The translations under genes and the position numbers were made by a program. This document shows, in pieces, positions 43,156 through 52,645 of a stretch of DNA of 64,000 nt (the first letter of the stretch is position 1; each line of letters starts with the position of its first letter). Location of the stretch: positions 1 to 64,000 of the forward strand of contig JACKAT010000005.1 in assembly GCA_020634935.1 (NCBI GenBank), written 5' to 3'. The notes under the pieces are model-generated. The model was not told the DNA's origin, made no database searches, and saw nothing but the letters and a program-made list of their open reading frames with translations. The stretch comes from Anaerolineales bacterium (GTDB lineage Bacteria > Chloroflexota > Anaerolineae > 4572-78 > J111).

Positions 43156-46100
43156 ATGATTGACCCAACGTTCACTCGCCTCCAGACTCATTTGGCCCAA
43201 CTTGTCACCCAGATCCCTGAGCTAAGCAGCAGTGATCTGTGGTCAAATATCTTACAAGATTTAGAGGTCCTTTCACACAGCCCTACCCTTCAGAACATAT
43301 CAAACCCTGTCTCATGGCCTAATCCTGACGATATAACGACTCAGATGCTGCTGGAACATGCCAACACTATTATTTTGCGGTTGGATACCGCAGGCCGGAT
43401 CACCTATCTCAATGAGTTTGCCCAAACGTTTTTTGGGTATAGTGCGGCTGAAATTATTGGACAAGATGCGGTTGGAACAATTGTACCTGCCGCGAGTGCT
43501 GATCTAATCCGGCGCATCGTGACTGATCCCGATAAATACTCTAGCCATGAAAATGAAAACCTGCGCCGATCCGGAGAACGAGTTTGGGTCGCCTGGTCTA
43601 ACAAGTCTATACTGGATGAGCAAGGACAGCTCAAAGAAGTGCTCTGCATCGGCAGTGACATTACCGCCCACCGGCATACGGAACAGGAATTGCTTCATCA
43701 AAAGGAGCTGCTCAGCCGAATTATTGATGCGCTGCCGGTGGGTATCTTTGCCAAGGATGTGCAAGCCGATTACCGCTTCACGGTTTGGAACAAAAAAATC
43801 GAGGAAATCTTTGAGATCGAACGTGAAAAGATCCTGGGTAGAAATGATTATGATTTCTTCGATGCCGCCGACGCCGATTACATTCACCTCACTGATGAGG
43901 CCGTAATGAAAGAGGGCGAGGTGATGGACATTCCGCAGGAGGAGATCACCACTAATCACGGCGAAATTTTAGCCCACACCATTAAAGTTCCCATTTACGA
44001 CAGCGCCGGTTCGCCCCAAACCTTGTTGGGTATTCTGGAAGATATCACTCTATCTTCCAGAATCAAGGCTGAACTTCAAGAGAGTCAAGAGCGGCTGTCT
44101 GAAGCGCATCAAATTGCTAAACTGGGTACCTGGAGTTGGGACTTAACCAACAATAAAGCGGTCTGGAACAGACGGACACGCGAAATTTTTGGGATTCACC
44201 CGCAGGTTGAAATTGATTTTGATCTATTTACAATGCTTCTCCATCCCGATGATCGAGACCGGGTGCTCAAGACTATTCAGAAAACCCTAGAATCGGCCAG
44301 TGACCGCTATGAAATCGAGCATCGTTTGCTCCGCGAAAATGGCGACACCCGGCACATCCACACGATTGGCCGGATAAAGCGGCTAGAGGATGGTCGCCCG
44401 GCTGAGATCGTTGGGGTAACCCAAGACATTACCGAGCGCAAAGAGGCCCAACACGCCTTACAGCAGGCTGAAGAAAAATACCGCAGCATTTATGAAAATG
44501 CCGTTGAAGGTATTTTTCAGACTTCTTTAGATGGCCGTTATATTAGCGCTAATCTGGCCCTGGCTCGCATCTATGGCTATCCATCACCGCAAGCATTGAT
44601 GAAAAATCTAACCGACATCAAGCATCAACTTTATGTGGATCCTATCCGCCGTGACGAATTCATCGACATTGTTAAAGAAAAAGGACATATCTCAGAATTC
44701 GAATCTCAGGTTTACCGCCGAGAGGGAACAGTAATTTGGATTTCTGAAAATGCCCGCGCTGTTTACCACGCCAACGGCGACTTGGTTTACTTTGAAGGTA
44801 CAGTCATTGATATCACCAAGCGTAAACAGGCCGAGCAACAAATTTTACAACGTAACGCTGAATTAGCGGCCATAAACCGGGTGGCCACCGCGATTACATC
44901 GGCCGCCCATCCAAAAGACGGATTTAAGATCGTTGCTCAAGAAATGCTCCAACTCTTTGGCGCCTGTCGCAGCGGTATCGCCATGTTAACCGCCGATAAG
45001 CAAAACCTTCAGGTGGTTTCTGACTTCGCCATTAATCAAGAGACTGAAGCCTATGGAGACTTAATTCCGCTAAAAAACAACTACTCCTCCAACTACGTCA
45101 TTGAAACCGGCCAGTCAATCGTTATCGATGATGCGCCAACCAACCCCAAAACTACTGCGGTTCACAATTTGATAAAGCGGCTGCAAATTGAATGCTTATT
45201 AATTGTGCCTTTGATCACTCACGGTCAGGTCATCGGTACGCTAGGCGTGGCGTTTGATAAACCGGGCCGCACATTTGAGCCGCATGAAGTTAAACTCGCC
45301 GAAACCATTGCTAACCAAATTGCCGGAGCGTTAGATAACGCCCAACTGCTTGACCAAACCCAAGCCGCCCTTATTGAGCAACAAAAAGCGGAAGAAGGTC
45401 TGCTACAGGCCCTGCAAAAAACCGAGTCACTTTATCGCATTGGCGATGCCATGGCGACCTCTTCTGATGAGGGCTCGACATTTGAGACCGTCTTAGGTGA
45501 GTATCTGCGCTTGCTGAATGTTAAATCCGGTAAATTAGCCCTCCGTAACCGGGCCAAAGATCAAAATGAAATCCGAGCACTCTACATAAATGGACAACCG
45601 GCTTCGATAGACCCGACTGTTTCTATGGGTGGCGACCTGTTCCACTATCTGGTCGAACAGTCCAAACCCTTAGTGATTGGCAACGTGTTTACCCATCCGC
45701 TGACTCGAGACAACGACATCTTACGGGAGATGATGCAGGTTAAATCTATGCTCTATCTGCCGATTGTATTGCGGAGTCAAACTATCGGAGTTATCGCGGC
45801 GGGGAGTCAGCTGGAAAACCGAGACTTTTCGCCCAGTGATATCGAGTTGGGCCAGGTCATCGCCGACCAACTGGCAATCTGGCTGGACAACCGGCGCTTG
45901 CTGGCTGAAGCGCAATATCGGTCAGATCGCTTGCAAACGGCAGCCGAAGTTTCTAGAGCCGCCAGTTCAATTCTAGATGTAGGTGACTTGATTACAACTT
46001 CGGTCAATCTCATTCAAAACCAGTTTGGATTCTACTATGTGGGGCTATTTTTAGTTGACGAAGTCGGACAGTGGGCTGTCCTGCAGGCGGGAACAGGTGA

Positions 46101-49100
46101 GGCCGGCCGCATTCAACTGCGGCAAAATCACAAACTTAAAGTCGGGGAAGAATCGATGATCGGCTGGAGTATTTACCACCGCCAAGCTCGCATTGCTTTG
46201 GATGTAGGCCAGGACGCCGTTCGGTTCAAAAACCCGGTCTTGCCTGATACCCGTTCGGAGATGGCCCTGCCCCTTATTAGCCGTGAAGAAGTGATGGGGG
46301 CGTTGACCGTCCAAAGCACCGAGCGTGGCGCTTTCTCCGCCGAAGATATCACGCTGCTCCAGACCATGGCCGATCAATTGGCCAATGCTATTACCAATGC
46401 CCACCTCTTTGAGCGGGCTGCCCAGGCTCGCCGTGAGGCGGAGACGCGACTGCGGGAGACTATAGCCCTCCAGCGCCTCGGTCAATCGTTATCCGGGACG
46501 CTGAACCTAAATGAAATTTTCAGTCTTTTCTTTGAAACCTGTATGCGAGAAATAGGCTTTGATTACATTATGCTGTCTATGGTCGATTCAGGGCAACAGC
46601 GTATCAAAGCGATAAGTGGGGTAGGTATTTCTGATAACAACATTAAGCAATCTGACCGTGCGCTAGATGACAAAGACATCATGGCCGATATCATCAAAAC
46701 CGGTAAAACAGAAGTAATTACCGGCTGGGATGAACGGTATGATCGCACTATGTATGAAGCTGAGGGCCATGCTAACTGGGTGCGAGTTTTCACCCCCATT
46801 GTTCTACGCCAGGAGAATATAGGGCTGGTGGAAGCCGGTTTCAAGAACCCCGATACATCTATAGAAGATGCCCACCTAAGGTTGCTCAAAGCCTTCATTA
46901 CCCAAATGGCCCTATCACTTGATAACGCTCAACTATTCCGGCAAACCCAGGAGGCTTTAGCCAGTACGCAACAACTCTTTAGAATAAGCAGTTCGCTGGT
47001 CGAAAGCGTCAGCATTGATGATATTTTTAATATCGTTCTAGATAATGTCAAAATATTCGGTGTTGATCGGGTAAGTCTCTCCCTGCTCGATAAATTCAAA
47101 GAAGGCCAGCCCGAGTCGGTCACGATTGTCTCCACTTGGGATAGAGACCCATCCCGAAATATCCCGGTAGGGACTAATTTTTCGGCCAGTGATTATAAAC
47201 TGGTCCAGTCATTTGCCCACCCTCCCTTTACGCCGCTTATTTCTCAAGATTTACGACAGCCGGAGCAAGATGAGCGCATGGACGAAGAGTTCCGGCAGTT
47301 TGCCCTGAACGAGTTACAAACGATTACTTTATTCTCCGCGCCCATGTTTTTAGGTACAGAATATAAAGGTGTACTCTCAATTTATACGCGCCAGCCTCAC
47401 CACTACACCGAGCAAGAGAAGCTGATCTATCAGACGCTGGCTGATCAAGCCATTATCGCGCTTGAAAACCACCGGCTGTTGGAAACAACCAAAAACGAAC
47501 GTGACCGGGCAGCACTTTTATACCAACTAGGACAGCGATTGAGCAGTACTACCTCTGTAGAGACGGTTCAGCAAATCATTCTGGAGTTCACAGAACGGAT
47601 GGGGGCCAGCCATGCCGAAATATTTATTACTGACGGCGGTGCGTTTTTGTCGGTGGCTACATCCATCGCAGAACGGCAAAATGTCCCGCTGGTCGATCTG
47701 GTTCGCCTGGCCTTACTTGAAGGACCTGAAGCACTGGCTCTGGATCGAGGCGAACGCATCACCCTAACCCGCTCAGATCAGCAGCCCTGGCTGCTGGATG
47801 AAATTGCCGGGATGCCGGTCGTCAATACCGTTACTTGCGTGCCTTTTTACTCTCAACGCAGCATCTTACACGGGGTACTGACCTTTTTACACCCCCAAAC
47901 CAACGGTTTTACCGAAGAACAATTAGCCACATTTGACTCGCTGGCTATCCAAACTGCCGCAACCTTAGAGAATGTTTGGCTTCTGGAGCAAACCAACCAA
48001 GTCCTTAAAGAGACGGAGTTGCTCTATAAGGCCAGCCGTCGCTTTAATACGGCCCAATTCCCTGAAGATTTGTTAAATATTATGGTGGACAGCTTCGCCG
48101 ATACAACGAATACAAATTGCATGTGCATGGCCTTAGTCGCTGGAATGGATGAAACCGGTCAACCCAAAGGATTCAAAATTATCGCTAAATGGAGCCAGAA
48201 AAATCCGGAAATTTTGAGCACCAGTATCCATCTGTCCCCCGATAAGTTCACCTTTATTCAGGATCTACGTTATGACGCGCCGCTTGAAATTAATTTGGAT
48301 AATTTGGATGCGGCCAGCCAAGCCAGTCTCCAAGTCCTCTCTACCGGTGTTCACGCTATTTTAGCTGTCCCGCTGGCTGTTGGCCGCAATTGGTTGGGCG
48401 TATTTCTGTTTGGGAGTAAAAGTAATCGATACGAACTCAATTCCAATATCATTAACCAAATTACCAGCCTGGCCGGTCAAGCGGCCGTGGTGATTCAAAA
48501 TTTACAACTGGTGGCCGAAACCCAACAAAACCTCTATAACTCTGAAATTCTTTCCTCATTGGTTCAGCAGCTCCTGAAAGCCGAAACAATTGGCGCTATG
48601 TATGAGATGGCCGTGTCAGCTATTGCGGCCACCGAGCCGGATCGCGGCGTGTCGATCTTTATGTATGAGCCTATTGAAGACAGCATCGATTTGGAATTGG
48701 TTGCCTTATGGGATAACCCTCGCCAAGAATGGCCGAGTATTCCCGTTGGCTCTCATCTGTCCACCTCTGAACTGGGCTTGGAACCCCTGCTCAAAACTGG
48801 CCAAACCGTTTTTTCCAACGACATCACTAAGGATGAGCGCTTCTCGCCCATGCTTAAACAGTTACTAACCGTTATGCACATAAAAACGATGGTAGCTGTC
48901 CCTATTTGGTTAAACAAAAGTGTTGAAGGCTTCATTTTAATCAGTAATCACGTCGATCTGCCTTTTGCTTCTGATATGATCCGGCTGTACGAAAGCATCG
49001 CCCGCGAAACCTCAGGGGCATTGGAAAATAGACGGCTACTTGACGAAACACAGCACCGGGCTCACCAACTGCAAACGGCGGCTGAAGTATCTCAAGCAGC

Positions 49101-52100
49101 CACCGCTAATCTGGACCTGGAAGCACTCTTGTTTGAAGCCGTCGATTTGATCAAACAGCGCTTCGATTTTTACCATGTTTCAATCTTCCTAACTGATGAA
49201 TATGACAAGCATGCGGTGGTCAAAGCATCGACCGGTGAAATTGGTCAGAAGATGCTGGTCATGAAGCATAAACTGGAAGTGGGGGGTAAAAGTATTGTGG
49301 GTACAGCTACGGCCACCGGCGAACCTTGTATCGCGTTGGATGTGGGTAGTAATGCGGTCCATTTCAACAATCCGCTTGTACCCAACACTCGCTCGGAAAT
49401 GGCGCTGCCGCTTATTGCCCAAGGTCGTATCATTGGCGCACTCGATGTCCAAAGCACCAAACGCAACGCCTTTGATCAAAGCGATATCACCATCCTCCAA
49501 TCGATGGCAAACCAGTTATCCAACGCCATTCGAGCGGCTCAAGCGGTCCAAGAACTCAACCAAGCGCTGGAAGAAGTTAACAAAATGCACCGGCATTATA
49601 TCGAAAATCAGTGGACTACCTACATCCGGGAGCAGCGAGCGACAACTAATTACCGTGTGACCGATAGGGGCATTACAATTGAAAAGGATCAGGAAATTTT
49701 GCCCGGTGTTACCCAAGCTTTTGTCGAAAAGAAACCCATTATCATTCCGGCAACCCGTTCAACCGAAACAGACAGCCAATCGGACAGTTCTAGCCAGCGG
49801 CCGGCCAACGGTAAAAATAATCAGGACTCGTCTAAGTGGACCCGGCCCCTGCCGGAAAAAACATCGACATTGGTTGCACCGTTAACACTTAAGGGGCAGG
49901 CTGTACTCGGCACGATCGATTTCGAATTACCTAAAAGTACGCTCGATGCTATTTGGGAAGATGATACGCTAAAAATCATTGAAGCTGTCACCAGCCAGGC
50001 AGCCCAGGCTATCGAGTCGGCTCGCTTATTTGAACAAACTCAAGTTGCCCGCGAAGAAGCAGAAGCGCTTTACCAGGTAGGCCGGCTTTTGGTCACCACC
50101 GAAGATGAACGGGAGATGTTCAATACAGTTCTCAGCAAAATGCTGACCACATTGGGGTTAAAACAGGGGGGTATTCTATTATTCGAAGAAGATTTTGAAT
50201 ACGGTAAACTTCATGCCCTATTTGAAAATGGGAAACCGGTTATGAAACCCCGGCTCCGTATTCCCATTAAAGATAACCCTTCCTACCAACGCCTTATCGA
50301 AACAAAGCAGCCAATTGCGATTGAAGATGTAGCGACCGACCCGCTGGTAGCGACAGTACGAGAGATTAACATTCCACGTGGGATTATATCTCTACTACTG
50401 GTGCCGATTGTCATTAATGATCAAGTTGCCGGGGCAATCGGAGCCGACTCGGTGGGCAAACGCCATATCTTCACCGAAAGCGAGATCAATCTAGCGATGG
50501 CTATGGCCGATCAGTTATCGATTGCGCTGCAAAACCACCGCCTGATCGAAGAAACCAAACGGCGGGCGATTTTACTCCAAACCAGCGCGGATGTGGGCCG
50601 GGTAGCCACATCCATTCTCGATCCATCTAGTATGGTCAACCAGGCCGTGGAACTAATTAAAGAGCGATTTGGCTTCTATCACGTTCAAATTTTCCTGGTG
50701 GATGAGGCCGAGCAATATGCCGTGCTGCACAAAAGTACCGGCGAAGCCGGCCGACGGCTGCTGGAAATGAATTACAAAGTAGCTATCGGCAGCCAGAGTG
50801 TGATCGGGCAGGTGACGGACCAGCGCAAACCCATTGTTACCCGCAGTACCGATTTCGACAGTAAAAAAATGGTAGCGTACCAGCGTAATGAGCTTCTGTC
50901 GGAAACCCAAGCCGAATTGGCTATTCCACTCCAAGTTGGCGATAGGCTGGTCGGGGTGCTCGATGTGCAAAGCACATTACCACAGGCCTTTTCTGAGGAG
51001 GAAAGTTCGACGCTGGGTGTTTTGGCGGCTCAACTGGCCGTTGCCATTGAGAATGCCAGGGCTTTCCAAGAACAACAGAAAACAGCCGAACGGCTCAAAG
51101 AGATCGACAAATTAAAAACCCAGTTTTTGGCTAATATGAGCCATGAATTACGGACACCTCTCAACTCGATTATTGGGTTCTCCCGCGTCATCCTCAAAGG
51201 GATTGACGGCCCGCTGACTGAACTTCAAAAAACCGACCTGACCTCGATTCATAACAGCGGCCAGCATCTGTTGGGTCTCATCAACAATATTCTTGATCTG
51301 TCTAAAATTGAGGCCGGCAAAATGGAACTCAATTTCGAGCAGACTGAAATCGAGCCGATTATTAAGACCGTTATGTCTACAGCCTTGGCCCTGATCAAAG
51401 ATAAACCGGTCACCCTAAGACAAGAAGTTCCCGAAAATCTACCTCTCATTTGGGCCGATCCAACGCGAATTCGGCAGGTTGTGCTTAATCTGGTTTCAAA
51501 TGCCTGCAAATTCACCGAGGAAGGGACAGTCATAACCAGAGTAACGATTGAGGATGATCGGGTCATTTTTAGCGTGACTGACACTGGCATCGGGATACCG
51601 CCGGCAAAATTATCGACTATCTTTGAGGAATTTACGCAGGTTGACGCCAGTACTACCCGCAAAGCTGGGGGCACTGGGTTAGGGCTGCCTATTAGCCGCC
51701 ACTTTGTAGAAATGCATAAGGGCAAAATTTGGGTGAACAGCATCCCCGGGAAAGGTTCGACATTTAGTTTCTACATTCCGATCAAACCGATCAAAGCTGA
51801 ATTACCTGCTCCCGATAACATCGCATCATTAACCAGGGAGGACGAGCAGCCTACGGAAAAGTTGGTGGCCGTCATTGATGATGATCCAGGCGTTATTGCC
51901 TTGTATAAGCGGTTCTTAGAAAAGCAGCACTATCACGTTTTAGGATTAGACCATAATCGTAATGTGGTTACGCAGATAGTTGAGCTTTCACCGTTTGCCG
52001 TTCTATTAGATGTCATTTTGCCCGACAAGGACGGCTGGAATGTACTCAAAGAACTCAAAGAAAACGCGACCACTAAAGATATTCCGATTCTGGTCTGCAG

Positions 52101-52635
52101 TATTGCCAGTGACAAAAATCGTGGCTTTTCGCTGGGGGCAACCAACTATCTCATCAAACCCATTGTTGAAGATGAATTAATCGAAGCCCTCAGCTATATC
52201 GACCAAAAACAATCGGGGGAGATCAATGTGTTAATTGTCGATGATAAAGCCGATGATATTCTGCTCACCCGCCGTATGTTGGAAGCTCAAGGTAACTACA
52301 GTATCAGTGAAGCATATAATGGTAAAGAGGGTTTGGAGCTGATAAAACGCAAAAAACCGGACTTGATCATTTTGGACCTTAATATGCCCGAGATGGATGG
52401 CTTTACAATGATTGAAGAACTTAAAGCTAACGAAAATACCCGCTCGATCCCAATCATTATTGTCAGTGGTGAACAGGTGACCCCCGAACAACGAGATAAA
52501 CTTACCGACCAAGTTGAAGTGCTACTAGAAAAAAGTATTTTTACCGAAAATGAACTGCTGGAAGATGTCAGCCAAGCTCTTGCCCGACTTCGCCAGGAAG
52601 AAAAGAAACGATCCCGATCAGAAATCTTACAGTAA
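43156..52635 (+). CDS. giant hybrid sensor histidine kinase: 4 PAS, ~12 GAF, HisKA, HATPase, 2 receivers (3,159 aa)
   Basis: Four PAS domains (about 62-175, 186-300, 314-430, 439-560) are followed by about twelve GAF-type domains starting near residues 570, 757, 922, 1104, 1273, 1451, 1620, 1795, 1969, 2132, 2306 and 2472. The tenth is divergent and has a low-complexity insert. HisKA has His2663 in FLANMSHELRTPLNSI. HATPase_c (about 2760-2880) has DTGIGIPP and GTGLGLPISRHF. Receiver 1 (about 2900-3015) has Asp2952 and receiver 2 (about 3025-3145) has Asp3074. There are no membrane helices. It lies two bases after the GAF-array gene and 10 bases before the enzyme-receiver fusion. Receiver 2 has a distinctive end (LLEKSIFTENELLEDVSQAL) shared with the receiver of that fusion. 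Ligands unknown. This is far longer than ordinary hybrid kinases. Confidence 0.93.
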   Translation: MIDPTFTRLQTHLAQLVTQIPELSSSDLWSNILQDLEVLSHSPTLQNISNPVSWPNPDDITTQMLLEHANTIILRLDTAGRITYLNEFAQTFFGYSAAEIIGQDAVGTIVPAASADLIRRIVTDPDKYSSHENENLRRSGERVWVAWSNKSILDEQGQLKEVLCIGSDITAHRHTEQELLHQKELLSRIIDALPVGIFAKDVQADYRFTVWNKKIEEIFEIEREKILGRNDYDFFDAADADYIHLTDEAVMKEGEVMDIPQEEITTNHGEILAHTIKVPIYDSAGSPQTLLGILEDITLSSRIKAELQESQERLSEAHQIAKLGTWSWDLTNNKAVWNRRTREIFGIHPQVEIDFDLFTMLLHPDDRDRVLKTIQKTLESASDRYEIEHRLLRENGDTRHIHTIGRIKRLEDGRPAEIVGVTQDITERKEAQHALQQAEEKYRSIYENAVEGIFQTSLDGRYISANLALARIYGYPSPQALMKNLTDIKHQLYVDPIRRDEFIDIVKEKGHISEFESQVYRREGTVIWISENARAVYHANGDLVYFEGTVIDITKRKQAEQQILQRNAELAAINRVATAITSAAHPKDGFKIVAQEMLQLFGACRSGIAMLTADKQNLQVVSDFAINQETEAYGDLIPLKNNYSSNYVIETGQSIVIDDAPTNPKTTAVHNLIKRLQIECLLIVPLITHGQVIGTLGVAFDKPGRTFEPHEVKLAETIANQIAGALDNAQLLDQTQAALIEQQKAEEGLLQALQKTESLYRIGDAMATSSDEGSTFETVLGEYLRLLNVKSGKLALRNRAKDQNEIRALYINGQPASIDPTVSMGGDLFHYLVEQSKPLVIGNVFTHPLTRDNDILREMMQVKSMLYLPIVLRSQTIGVIAAGSQLENRDFSPSDIELGQVIADQLAIWLDNRRLLAEAQYRSDRLQTAAEVSRAASSILDVGDLITTSVNLIQNQFGFYYVGLFLVDEVGQWAVLQAGTGEAGRIQLRQNHKLKVGEESMIGWSIYHRQARIALDVGQDAVRFKNPVLPDTRSEMALPLISREEVMGALTVQSTERGAFSAEDITLLQTMADQLANAITNAHLFERAAQARREAETRLRETIALQRLGQSLSGTLNLNEIFSLFFETCMREIGFDYIMLSMVDSGQQRIKAISGVGISDNNIKQSDRALDDKDIMADIIKTGKTEVITGWDERYDRTMYEAEGHANWVRVFTPIVLRQENIGLVEAGFKNPDTSIEDAHLRLLKAFITQMALSLDNAQLFRQTQEALASTQQLFRISSSLVESVSIDDIFNIVLDNVKIFGVDRVSLSLLDKFKEGQPESVTIVSTWDRDPSRNIPVGTNFSASDYKLVQSFAHPPFTPLISQDLRQPEQDERMDEEFRQFALNELQTITLFSAPMFLGTEYKGVLSIYTRQPHHYTEQEKLIYQTLADQAIIALENHRLLETTKNERDRAALLYQLGQRLSSTTSVETVQQIILEFTERMGASHAEIFITDGGAFLSVATSIAERQNVPLVDLVRLALLEGPEALALDRGERITLTRSDQQPWLLDEIAGMPVVNTVTCVPFYSQRSILHGVLTFLHPQTNGFTEEQLATFDSLAIQTAATLENVWLLEQTNQVLKETELLYKASRRFNTAQFPEDLLNIMVDSFADTTNTNCMCMALVAGMDETGQPKGFKIIAKWSQKNPEILSTSIHLSPDKFTFIQDLRYDAPLEINLDNLDAASQASLQVLSTGVHAILAVPLAVGRNWLGVFLFGSKSNRYELNSNIINQITSLAGQAAVVIQNLQLVAETQQNLYNSEILSSLVQQLLKAETIGAMYEMAVSAIAATEPDRGVSIFMYEPIEDSIDLELVALWDNPRQEWPSIPVGSHLSTSELGLEPLLKTGQTVFSNDITKDERFSPMLKQLLTVMHIKTMVAVPIWLNKSVEGFILISNHVDLPFASDMIRLYESIARETSGALENRRLLDETQHRAHQLQTAAEVSQAATANLDLEALLFEAVDLIKQRFDFYHVSIFLTDEYDKHAVVKASTGEIGQKMLVMKHKLEVGGKSIVGTATATGEPCIALDVGSNAVHFNNPLVPNTRSEMALPLIAQGRIIGALDVQSTKRNAFDQSDITILQSMANQLSNAIRAAQAVQELNQALEEVNKMHRHYIENQWTTYIREQRATTNYRVTDRGITIEKDQEILPGVTQAFVEKKPIIIPATRSTETDSQSDSSSQRPANGKNNQDSSKWTRPLPEKTSTLVAPLTLKGQAVLGTIDFELPKSTLDAIWEDDTLKIIEAVTSQAAQAIESARLFEQTQVAREEAEALYQVGRLLVTTEDEREMFNTVLSKMLTTLGLKQGGILLFEEDFEYGKLHALFENGKPVMKPRLRIPIKDNPSYQRLIETKQPIAIEDVATDPLVATVREINIPRGIISLLLVPIVINDQVAGAIGADSVGKRHIFTESEINLAMAMADQLSIALQNHRLIEETKRRAILLQTSADVGRVATSILDPSSMVNQAVELIKERFGFYHVQIFLVDEAEQYAVLHKSTGEAGRRLLEMNYKVAIGSQSVIGQVTDQRKPIVTRSTDFDSKKMVAYQRNELLSETQAELAIPLQVGDRLVGVLDVQSTLPQAFSEEESSTLGVLAAQLAVAIENARAFQEQQKTAERLKEIDKLKTQFLANMSHELRTPLNSIIGFSRVILKGIDGPLTELQKTDLTSIHNSGQHLLGLINNILDLSKIEAGKMELNFEQTEIEPIIKTVMSTALALIKDKPVTLRQEVPENLPLIWADPTRIRQVVLNLVSNACKFTEEGTVITRVTIEDDRVIFSVTDTGIGIPPAKLSTIFEEFTQVDASTTRKAGGTGLGLPISRHFVEMHKGKIWVNSIPGKGSTFSFYIPIKPIKAELPAPDNIASLTREDEQPTEKLVAVIDDDPGVIALYKRFLEKQHYHVLGLDHNRNVVTQIVELSPFAVLLDVILPDKDGWNVLKELKENATTKDIPILVCSIASDKNRGFSLGATNYLIKPIVEDELIEALSYIDQKQSGEINVLIVDDKADDILLTRRMLEAQGNYSISEAYNGKEGLELIKRKKPDLIILDLNMPEMDGFTMIEELKANENTRSIPIIIVSGEQVTPEQRDKLTDQVEVLLEKSIFTENELLEDVSQALARLRQEEKKRSRSEILQ
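45424..46944 (+). repeat. three-GAF block duplicated from the upstream gene (copy 2)
   Basis: Counterpart of the block at 41347-42884: LYRIGDAMATS to LSLDNAQ, three GAF domains in the same order. The linker RSDRLQTAAE and motifs such as GLFLVDE, ALDVG and SEMALPLISR are conserved. Confidence 0.75.
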
Positions 52636-52645
52636 AGAGTAGCTC

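Noticed and set aside
43140..43160. Possible frameshift joining the sensor array and the giant kinase into one gene
   Set aside because: The array ends in a basic low-complexity tail and TAA, and the next frame begins with ATG and a fresh N-terminal helix before PAS. They look like separate proteins, though reads should be checked.
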